From positions 1 to 19,677 of the forward strand of contig CAZMTU010000037.1 in assembly GCA_964569225.1 (NCBI GenBank): a stretch of 19,677 nucleotides of DNA, in the 5' to 3' direction. Shown here piece after piece: positions 14,080 through 19,677 of this stretch. Made by a program: the position numbers and the translations under genes. How positions within the stretch are numbered: the first letter of the stretch is position 1; each line of letters begins with the position of its first letter. This DNA is from CAKSQF01 sp964569225. GTDB taxonomy: Bacteria > Bacillota > Clostridia > Oscillospirales > CAG-272. The notes under the pieces are model-generated. The model did not search any database, was not told the DNA's origin, and saw only the letters and a list, made by a program, of their open reading frames with translations.

Positions 14080-14979
14080 TTACAGCAGAATGTCTTTGAA
14101 AGCGTAGCCGAGCGCTTCCATTTCGTAGATAAATACTTCTTCCAGCGAAAGGGGCAGGAAGTCCAGCACTACGGGATCCATAGCCCGCAGTTTTTCGGCA
14201 GCCGCATCCTTGTCACCGCGGGCAATAAAGGAGGCAACTGACCCCATTTGAGAGTAGCTGAGCATATCAATACCTTCAAATTTGTCCCGATTATAGGCTT
14301 CATGGAAACCCACCTGTACCTTGAAAAGAGAGGTTTTCAGGTTTTGAATGTCGCTTTCAAAGACGATACCGCCCTTATGCAGCAGCGCCAATTGATCGCA
14401 GCCATCTTCCAGCTCCCGAAGAGAGTGAGAGGTAATGATGGTAGTGGTTTTGCGTTCCAGTACATCGTTATAGATCACCTGTTTCACTAAGTTGCGCATA
14501 ACAGGGTCCAGCCCGTCAAAGGTTTCGTCGAAGAAAAGGTAGCGGGGCATAGTGGAAAGCGCTAAAATAGTTGCTGCCTGACGGCGCATGCCCTTGGAAA
14601 AGGTGTTTAAATTGGCCTTGGGGTTCAATTTAAAGGTGGCGGTCAGATTTTTGTAGCGTTCGAAGCTGAAATCAGGGTAGAGCGCCTTATAAAAATGTGC
14701 CATTCGATCCATGTTGGACTGAGGCAGAAAATAGAGATCGTCCGGTACATAGACAATTTTTTGCTTGGCGGGCGGATTTTCCCAGACGGGCTCATCATCG
14801 ATGGTGATAGAGCCGTTGTCCGGACGGTAGACGCCGGAAATCAGCCTTAGAAAAGTGGATTTGCCAGCGCCGTTGCTCCCAACCAAGCCGTAAATACAGC
14901 TATCCGGGATTGAGCAGGACAGGTGATTCAGTGCGGTAAAATCTTCAAACCGCATGGTTACGTTTTCAGCTTTAATCAT
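14080..14979 (-). CDS. ABC transporter ATP-binding protein (YtrB/BcrA-like)
   Basis: A 299-aa ABC ATPase with all key elements. Walker A is GSNGAGKST (residues 34-42) and the signature FSKGMRRQ (127-134). Walker B is YLFFDE (147-152), followed by the D-loop GLDP (156-159) and the switch histidine in TSHSLREL (H185). The signature form SKGMRRQ is usual for exporter ATPases of the BcrA/YtrB/YxlF branch. A C-terminal extension of about 90 residues follows the nucleotide-binding domain. The ATG at 14979 overlaps the GntR stop codon (ATGA), and the stop lies 14 bp before the permease start, so all three genes are one tightly coupled operon. It would power the downstream permease as a homodimer (inference). 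Intact. Confidence 0.92.
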   Translation of the reverse strand: MIKAENVTMRFEDFTALNHLSCSIPDSCIYGLVGSNGAGKSTFLRLISGVYRPDNGSITIDDEPVWENPPAKQKIVYVPDDLYFLPQSNMDRMAHFYKALYPDFSFERYKNLTATFKLNPKANLNTFSKGMRRQAATILALSTMPRYLFFDETFDGLDPVMRNLVKQVIYNDVLERKTTTIITSHSLRELEDGCDQLALLHKGGIVFESDIQNLKTSLFKVQVGFHEAYNRDKFEGIDMLSYSQMGSVASFIARGDKDAAAEKLRAMDPVVLDFLPLSLEEVFIYEMEALGYAFKDILL

Positions 14980-15368
14980 GAATTTTCCTCCTTATCGGTG
15001 TGAGCGGCAGCATAAACTTCTTCGATCAACGATAAAATCTGTGCTTTGGGGATTTTGGCAAGTGCCAACTGACGGATCAGTGCGGATAACTCTCCCAACC
15101 GTTCTTCAGTATAGCTGCGAATGGCAGTGGCGGCTCCCTGCCTGACGAAGGAGCCTCTGCCGGGAGCGGAGGTGATGATACCTCGTCGTTCCAATTCTAT
15201 GTATGCCTTCTGAATTGTGTTGGGATTGGTAGAAAGCAGTACCGAGAGTTCCCGGACGGAAGGGAGTTGGTTGCCCTCTGCCAGTAAGCCGGTGGAGATT
15301 TCCTTGCAGATTCCATCGACGATCTGTTCATAGATCGGTTTACGCGACAGTTTATCTATATTCAGCAT
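14976..15368 (-). CDS. GntR-family regulator, YtrA type
   Basis: A 130-aa repressor-type protein: a GntR winged helix (about residues 10-78, with QLPSVRELSVLLSTNPNTIQ and the wing IITSAPGRGSFV) and a short helical tail of about 50 residues for dimer formation. This short effector-less form defines the YtrA subfamily, which usually represses its own ABC transporter operon. The start chosen is ATG 15368, with AAGGAGG at 15374-15380; an upstream in-frame TTG would put the ribosome site inside the gene. A 9-bp inverted repeat lies over the transcription start and is the likely binding site. The last codon overlaps the ATPase start. Signals inducing YtrA-like proteins are often cell-wall-active antibiotics; the inducer here is unknown. 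Confidence 0.9.
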   Translation of the reverse strand: MLNIDKLSRKPIYEQIVDGICKEISTGLLAEGNQLPSVRELSVLLSTNPNTIQKAYIELERRGIITSAPGRGSFVRQGAATAIRSYTEERLGELSALIRQLALAKIPKAQILSLIEEVYAAAHTDKEENS

Positions 15369-15387
15369 GTCATCCTCCTTGTGCAAA

Positions 15388-15410
15388 CCGTACTATTTGT
15401 GATAGTACGG
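15388..15410. promoter_or_regulatory. Inverted-repeat operator of the GntR-ABC operon
   Basis: CCGTACTAT-TTGTG-ATAGTACGG is a perfect 9-bp inverted repeat with a 5-bp centre. It begins four bases after the -10 and covers the start site of the operon whose first gene encodes a YtrA-type repressor. Autorepression is the simplest reading. Confidence 0.75.
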
Positions 15411-15413
15411 ATA

Positions 15414-15442
15414 ATTATAGCACATAAAATAACCTTTGTCAA
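15414..15442 (-). promoter_or_regulatory. Consensus promoter of the GntR-ABC operon
   Basis: Minus strand: TTGACA (15437-15442), a 17-bp spacer and TATAAT (15414-15419). A perfect match, held in check by the adjacent operator. Confidence 0.88.
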
Positions 15443-15558
15443 GCGGTTATAAAAAAATAATACAGAATCAGCGTAAGCAAAATAGAAGGTCGCACGGGTA
15501 CATGCTTTGATTATGCCTACAGGCTAAAATATATGTATAAATACATAAATATAAAAAA

Positions 15559-15578
15559 CCGGGCAAATTGTTGCCCGG
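15559..15578 (-). terminator. Intrinsic terminator of the acyl-CoA synthetase gene
   Basis: CCGGGCAA-ATTG-TTGCCCGG, a perfect 8-bp GC-rich stem. It is followed on the minus strand by TTTTTTATATTTAT and lies about 50 bp after the synthetase stop codon. Confidence 0.88.
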
Positions 15579-15627
15579 CTGCGAAAAGATTCTAAAAGGG
15601 GCAGGAAACCCCTGATTTGAATTAAAA

Positions 15628-17307
15628 TTATTCTAAGTTTGCGTATTTTATTTTGTCGCGCTGACGAATAACCTCTCGTTGGATTTTTCCGGAAATGGTT
15701 TTGGGCATTTCAGATACAAATTCGACAATACGGGGATATTTATAAGGCGCGGTCTGATGCTTCACATAGTCCTGAAGCTCCTTAGCAAGTTCATCAGAGG
15801 GCTCATACCCTTTGGCGAGTACAATTGTTGCCTTGACAACATAGCCGCGGGTAGCGGAGGGGACACCGGTAACTGCGCACTCCAGTACGGCAGGATTCTC
15901 CATCAGGCAGCTTTCAATTTCAAACGGTCCGATGCGGTAGCCGCTGGATTTAATAATATCGTCGTTGCGCCCGACATACCAGAGATAGCCGTCCTCATCT
16001 AAATAGGCGGTATCGCCTGTGTGATAGAAGCCGCCGCGCCAAACGAACTGATAAAGCTCGTCTTCATGAATATAGCCTGAAAACAGACCTACCTGTTTGC
16101 CGTTTTTCGGTGGGATCACTACAATTTCGCCGGTTACTCCGGGGGCGGTGATAAACTGATTATCCGCATCAACCAAACGAATATTATAGGCGGGAGAGGG
16201 AAGTCCCATAGAGCCGGGACGGTCGATGCCGCCTGCTAAATTGCCGATAATTAAAGTAGTTTCAGTCTGACCGAAGGCTTCTTTGATCTCCAAACCGGTT
16301 TTGTCCTTAAAGCTCTTGAAGATTTCAAAATTCAGTGCTTCGCCGGCGGTGGAAGCATGGATAATAGAAGAAAGATCCCAGTTTTCAAGCGCCTCCTTGA
16401 CTAAGAAACGGTAAATCGTAGGCGGCGCGCAGAAGGTGGTGATTTTGTATTCTACCAGCTTATCCAGAAGATCCTTGGCAATAAATTTATCAAAATCATA
16501 TACGAATACCGCTGCGCCGCAAAGCCACTGTCCGTATAGCTTTCCCCATGAGGTTTTGCCCCAACCGGTTTCAGCGACCGTCATGTGCAGACGGTCAACC
16601 TGTACGCATTGCCAGTGCTTAGCGGTTATTATATGGCCCAGCGGGTAGGTATAGTCTTGCACAACCGCTTTGGGTTCGCCTGTGGTTCCTGAGGTAAAAT
16701 AAACCATCATCGGGTCAGTGGCAAGATTAGGAATACGGGTAAGCTCCGCGGAAGCCGCTTCGATTTCGTCGGTCAGCGAAATAAAGCCCTCCCTTTTTTC
16801 ACGCACGATATAAAGCTGGCTTAATTGGGGGCACTGCGCTTTTGCGGCGGCAGCATACTCTGCTACCTGCCCTTCATTGGTGCAGACCATAGCTTTAATG
16901 TTAGCGGCGTTGATCCGATAGACCATATCTTTTACAGTGAGCATGTTGGTGGCGGGGATCAAGATAGCGCCTATTTTGTGAAGCGCAATGGTGATGTACC
17001 AATATTCATAATGGCGTTTCAGAATGGTCATTACAAAATCGCCTTTTTGAATGCCGTGAGCTAAAAAAACATTGGCGGCTTTATCACTGAGCCGCTTAAT
17101 ATCGCCGAAAGTGAAGCTGCGTTTAGCACCTGCTTTATTGCACCATACCAATGCGGTGCGATTGGGATCCATTTCCGCTATGCGGTCAATTACGTCATAT
17201 CCATAATTAAAGTCTGTAGGATAATTTACTTCAAAATGAGTCAGTGTGCCGTTGGCGTTTATTGTTTCTGTACAAAACTGTTTGTAAAAATCTGCGATTT
17301 CCTGCAT
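15628..17307 (-). CDS. AMP-forming acyl-CoA synthetase (ANL superfamily)
   Basis: A 559-aa cytoplasmic enzyme that activates a carboxylic acid to acyl-AMP and then acyl-CoA. It shows the phosphate-binding loop YFTSGTTGEPKAV (203-215), AETGWGKTSWGKLYGQW (245-261), the A5 motif AFGQTET (344-350), HTGDTAYLDEDGYLWYVGR (429-447) and the hinge region DDIIKSSGYRIGPFEIE (449-465). The catalytic lysine sits in TISGKIQR (K541). The WGKTSWGKLYGQW segment is typical of medium-chain/acetyl-CoA synthetase relatives in Clostridia; the true acid (acetate, butyrate, branched-chain or aromatic) cannot be read from the sequence. Length fits the family. The start at 17307 follows a GGGAGG ribosome site. It is a single-gene unit with its own promoter (17362-17390) and terminator. 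Possible role: recapture of short or medium fatty acids. Confidence 0.9.
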   Translation of the reverse strand: MQEIADFYKQFCTETINANGTLTHFEVNYPTDFNYGYDVIDRIAEMDPNRTALVWCNKAGAKRSFTFGDIKRLSDKAANVFLAHGIQKGDFVMTILKRHYEYWYITIALHKIGAILIPATNMLTVKDMVYRINAANIKAMVCTNEGQVAEYAAAAKAQCPQLSQLYIVREKREGFISLTDEIEAASAELTRIPNLATDPMMVYFTSGTTGEPKAVVQDYTYPLGHIITAKHWQCVQVDRLHMTVAETGWGKTSWGKLYGQWLCGAAVFVYDFDKFIAKDLLDKLVEYKITTFCAPPTIYRFLVKEALENWDLSSIIHASTAGEALNFEIFKSFKDKTGLEIKEAFGQTETTLIIGNLAGGIDRPGSMGLPSPAYNIRLVDADNQFITAPGVTGEIVVIPPKNGKQVGLFSGYIHEDELYQFVWRGGFYHTGDTAYLDEDGYLWYVGRNDDIIKSSGYRIGPFEIESCLMENPAVLECAVTGVPSATRGYVVKATIVLAKGYEPSDELAKELQDYVKHQTAPYKYPRIVEFVSEMPKTISGKIQREVIRQRDKIKYANLE

Positions 17308-17361
17308 GGGTGCCTCCCGATGGTATTATTGACAACTTGTCGTGTCCTGTTGCCGTGTTTT

Positions 17362-17390
17362 ATTATAGTACAAAATCCGCTCAAAGGCAA
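17362..17390 (-). promoter_or_regulatory. Promoter of the acyl-CoA synthetase gene
   Basis: Minus strand: TTGCCT (17385-17390), a 17-bp spacer and TATAAT (17362-17367). The -10 is perfect and the -35 matches four of six. The start would be near 17355, giving a leader of about 48 nt. Confidence 0.7.
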
Positions 17391-17451
17391 CCTCTTATCT
17401 GATTTTGGGGGTAAACTGTCTGTAGGAGGCGTTCTACCTTTAATCAAACAC

Positions 17452-17479
17452 GGTTCTACTCTCAGGAGAACCTTTTTTT
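17452..17479 (+). terminator. Orphan plus-strand terminator
   Basis: GGTTCT ... AGAACC (17452-17472) forms a 6-bp stem, extended by two inner pairs after one mismatch, and is followed by seven T. It points toward the XRE gene but no plus-strand gene or clear promoter precedes it. It could end a small RNA or leader starting in the divergent region, or block stray transcription into the regulator. Confidence 0.6.
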
Positions 17480-17596
17480 ATGGCATTTTAAAGGCTTATC
17501 TTAATTGAAGTTTAAAAATGTGGCTAAAAAGGTTGTGTTCTGGCGAAAAAAATCAATTAAAGGAGAGTTTTTTTGTAAAAAACAGATGACATGCTC

Positions 17597-17625
17597 TTGA
17601 AAAATAAAAAAACCTTTGATATAAT
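17597..17625 (+). promoter_or_regulatory. Promoter of the XRE-decarboxylase unit
   Basis: TTGAAA (17597-17602), a 17-bp spacer and TATAAT (17620-17625). It lies after the orphan terminator, giving a leader of about 67 nt. Confidence 0.75.
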
Positions 17626-17698
17626 AAAAGAAACAGACAGAAAAAGCTGCCGGTTTATGCTTCTTTAGAGAAGGTCTACTCACAGGAGAGTTATTAAA

Positions 17699-18310
17699 AT
17701 GGATGAAATAAAGCTGAGAAGAACCATTGCGGATAATCTAATCTATTATCGCCGGCGTCAGGGATTGACGCAGGCGGCATTGGCGCAGGAGCTCAATTAC
17801 TCGGATAAAAGCGTTTCCAAGTGGGAGCGGGCAGAGGGAATGCCTGATGTGACAGTGTTGATGATGTTAGCTGATCTGTATGATATTACGCTGAACGATC
17901 TGGTAAAGGAACGGAACTGTGAAGAAAAGCCGATAGAAGAGGAAGCGGTTTCTTCTCAGAAACAGCGCCCCTCTTTGCGCACACGGATTTTGGTGCCGGT
18001 TCTGTCTGTCGGTTTGGTATGGCTGACCGCTGTGTTAGTGTTTTTTTTAGTAATGGTGATCTGTCCTACTTTTCGATATTACGGACTGATCTTCCTTTAC
18101 GCGGTGCCGGTCAGCTTTATTGTCGCTACCGTATTTGCCTGCCTATGGTGGAACCATGTTCTGCGTTTTGCGATGGTATCTGGCATTGTTTGGTCGGTGG
18201 CGCTATGCTTTGATCTTACTTTTAAGGTGCCTTATATTTATCTGATCTTTGCGGTAGCGGGGGTAATGCAGGTCCTTACGGTGTTATGGTTTATTTTAAC
18301 CAAGAAATAA
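17699..18310 (+). CDS. XRE-family regulator fused to four membrane helices
   Basis: A 203-aa protein. Residues 9-68 form a Cro/C1 helix-turn-helix (NLIYYRRRQGLTQAALAQEL, then SDKSVSKWERAEGMPD). A charged linker (71-95) leads to four hydrophobic helices at about 97-121, 127-150, 155-174 and 178-200, ending in TKK. There is no soluble sensor domain, so any signal would come through the membrane part. The build parallels the 436-aa XRE-membrane protein at 10464-11774, but the membrane regions are not clearly similar. The start has AGGAG about ten bases upstream. The decarboxylase-family gene begins nine bases after its stop, so both are probably one operon. Target and signal are unknown. Confidence 0.8.
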   Translation: MDEIKLRRTIADNLIYYRRRQGLTQAALAQELNYSDKSVSKWERAEGMPDVTVLMMLADLYDITLNDLVKERNCEEKPIEEEAVSSQKQRPSLRTRILVPVLSVGLVWLTAVLVFFLVMVICPTFRYYGLIFLYAVPVSFIVATVFACLWWNHVLRFAMVSGIVWSVALCFDLTFKVPYIYLIFAVAGVMQVLTVLWFILTKK

Positions 18311-18319
18311 GTAAATTAG

Positions 18320-19677
18320 ATGGATAAAGAAAAAGATAATCTGACTGACGCGCTGCTTGCTTATTATCAATCGGGTATGCTTCCCATGCATATGCCGGGA
18401 CACAAGCAGAATCCGGCATTGCTCAGATTAGGAGAGCCCTGTCTGTTGGATATTACCGAAATTGATGGCTTTGATAATCTGCATAAAGCAGAAGGAATTT
18501 TAAAAGCCGCTATGGCGCGCGCGGCAGCGCTGTGGGGGGCATATTCGACTCGCTATTTGGTGAACGGCTCTACTTCGGGGCTGTTGACCGCTTTGTCCGC
18601 GCTTTGCCCCAAAGGCAGTACAGTGATTGTGGCACGCAACTGTCATCTGTCGGTTTGGCATGCCATTGAACTGCGGGAATTGAAGCCGGTTTGCATGTTG
18701 CCGCCAATAGATCCCGCGACCGGCGTGATGGGATCGGTTACGCCGGAAATGCTTGAAGAAGCCCTTGACCGCGCGCCGGATGCCGCTGCTGTGGTGGTGA
18801 CTTCTCCCACCTATGAAGGAGTGGTCAGCGATATTGCCCGGCTTTCAAGTGCGGCACGTCGTCATGGAATATGGTTGATTGTGGACGAAGCTCATGGAGC
18901 GCACCTTGGATTTTCAGCGTATTTTCCTGAATCAGCGGTAAAAACCGGAGGGGACGTGGTGATTCAGAGCCTTCATAAGACACTGCCCGCTCTTACGCAG
19001 ACCGCTCTGCTGCATGTCTGTTCAGATAGGGTACCGGAGGATCTGATTGCGCATTATTCGGGCGTCTATCAGACCAGCAGTCCTTCCTATCTGATGATGG
19101 CTTCCATGGATAGCTGCGTTCGATTGCTGGAAGAAAAATCGAATTCACTTTTTGAAGCCTACAACAGACGGCTGACCGACTTTTACAATTGTGTACGGTC
19201 TATGCAAAAGCTGCACCTTGTGGGAGGGATGGGGAAAACGCCTGCCGAACGAATCGGCTCATTCGCAGCGCCCTGTTTTGACCGTGACCCAGGCAAGCTG
19301 TACATTTCGGTAAACAGCAGCGGCATGACCGGTCGGCAGCTCTATGACCGACTACGGCTGAACTATTTGATTCAGCCCGAAATGGCGGACGGGAGGGGCT
19401 GTCTATGCATGACCTCGATTGCCGACACCGATGATGGCATTAAGCGCCTGTCGGAAGCCCTGCTTGCCATCGACGCTGAACTACAGGCAGTGCCGAATCA
19501 AACCGCCCCTGCGGAGCCGCTGCCTGACCTGATTCTGCCCCGACAGGTGTGTACGCCCTCTGAGGCGGCAGAGCAGAGCGGACATTTGGTGCCGCTCGGT
19601 CAGGCGGCGGGAAAAGTAAGCGCCGAATTTGTTTACGCTTATCCGCCGGACAGTCCGCTGCTGGCGCCGGGGGAAGA
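18320..19677 (+). CDS. Orn/Lys/Arg decarboxylase family PLP enzyme, 3' end outside the window
   Basis: 452 complete codons are present and the frame is still open at the right edge. It belongs to the fold-type I PLP family of ornithine/lysine/arginine decarboxylases. Evidence is the N-terminal MPGHK (25-29), LVNGSTSGLLTA near 78-89, VDEAHGAH with the ring-binding aspartate D189, and the Schiff-base lysine K220 in SLHKTLPALTQ. The C-terminal domain includes VYAYPPDSPLLAPGE at the edge. It lacks the N-terminal wing domain of the 700-aa inducible E. coli enzymes, so it is of the short type (B. subtilis SpeA/YaaO, about 480-490 aa) and is probably within 40 codons of its end. The likely role is a polyamine precursor step such as arginine to agmatine; the substrate cannot be assigned. 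The start at 18320 directly follows an in-frame TAG and has only a weak ribosome site, which fits coupling to the XRE gene nine bases upstream. Confidence 0.88.
   Translation, partial: MDKEKDNLTDALLAYYQSGMLPMHMPGHKQNPALLRLGEPCLLDITEIDGFDNLHKAEGILKAAMARAAALWGAYSTRYLVNGSTSGLLTALSALCPKGSTVIVARNCHLSVWHAIELRELKPVCMLPPIDPATGVMGSVTPEMLEEALDRAPDAAAVVVTSPTYEGVVSDIARLSSAARRHGIWLIVDEAHGAHLGFSAYFPESAVKTGGDVVIQSLHKTLPALTQTALLHVCSDRVPEDLIAHYSGVYQTSSPSYLMMASMDSCVRLLEEKSNSLFEAYNRRLTDFYNCVRSMQKLHLVGGMGKTPAERIGSFAAPCFDRDPGKLYISVNSSGMTGRQLYDRLRLNYLIQPEMADGRGCLCMTSIADTDDGIKRLSEALLAIDAELQAVPNQTAPAEPLPDLILPRQVCTPSEAAEQSGHLVPLGQAAGKVSAEFVYAYPPDSPLLAPGE

Larger units (their letters stand above)
17308..17698. other. 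Divergent intergenic region
   Basis: 391 bp between the acyl-CoA synthetase and XRE genes. It holds a promoter for each, the palindrome GACAACTTGTC (17331-17341) in the synthetase leader, a plus-strand terminator without an upstream gene (17452-17479), and a small hairpin CTTCT-TTAG-AGAAG (17660-17673) in the XRE leader. No coding frame of interest is present. Confidence 0.6.

Noticed and set aside
1..19677. CRISPR array, tRNA or rRNA genes
   Set aside because: No regularly spaced repeats, no tRNA-like TTCRANNC/acceptor pattern and no rRNA-like segment were noticed on either strand.

Overview
The window looks like a chromosome segment of a low-to-medium GC Gram-positive anaerobe, most likely a gut Clostridia (Bacillota). 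The grounds are strong AAGGAGG ribosome sites, TTGACA/TATAAT promoters with 17-bp spacers, U-tailed hairpin terminators, and family types common in Clostridia: a YtrA-type GntR/ABC operon, XRE regulators fused to membrane segments, a COG3044 ATPase and a short Orn/Lys/Arg decarboxylase. No rRNA, tRNA or CRISPR array was seen. The taxon is an inference from gene content.

Bases 1-5100 are a patchwork of mobile-element debris with a few intact genes. At the left edge is a decayed IS3-family element (minus strand, with stops and a frameshift at a G tract). It abuts the C-terminal scrap of a second IS3-type transposase on the plus strand. Next is an intact minus-strand ATPase of the ABC class (PF09818/COG3044 type). 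It is preceded by a strong promoter, a 25-codon ORF with a good ribosome site, and an intrinsic terminator placed before the ATPase start: the layout of an attenuator. That promoter sits in the tail of a decayed AAA (AAA_14/DUF4143-like) ATPase pseudogene. After a cluster of palindromes come an RHS/YD-repeat fragment, an inverted-repeat-bounded AT-rich stretch, and two small intact genes: a Com-like zinc ribbon and a DeoR/HTH_11-type regulator. They share a consensus promoter that overlaps a perfect GAAC-N4-GTTC palindrome, the form of a Gram-positive LexA/SOS box.

Bases 5100-10330 are a carbohydrate module: a GH95 alpha-L-fucosidase (771 aa) and a GH36 alpha-galactosidase (732 aa), both without signal peptides and with the catalytic residues in place. 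Together they could strip alpha-linked caps from imported oligosaccharides. The GH95 promoter carries two TGTACA-centred palindromes 33 bp apart and a leader of about 190 nt.

Bases 10464-15442 hold a 436-aa XRE regulator fused to a six-helix membrane region. It faces, across a strong bidirectional terminator, a minus-strand operon: GntR regulator, ABC ATPase, large permease. The operon has a textbook promoter with a 9-5-9 inverted-repeat operator at its transcription start, so autorepression by the GntR protein is likely. Such operons usually respond to cell-envelope-active compounds.

Bases 15559-19677 hold an acyl-CoA synthetase of the ANL superfamily (minus strand, own promoter and terminator). 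Divergent from it is a second XRE-membrane fusion gene (203 aa), followed 9 nt later by an Orn/Lys/Arg decarboxylase family gene that leaves the window a few codons before its end. A U-tailed plus-strand hairpin with no gene in front of it lies between the divergent genes.
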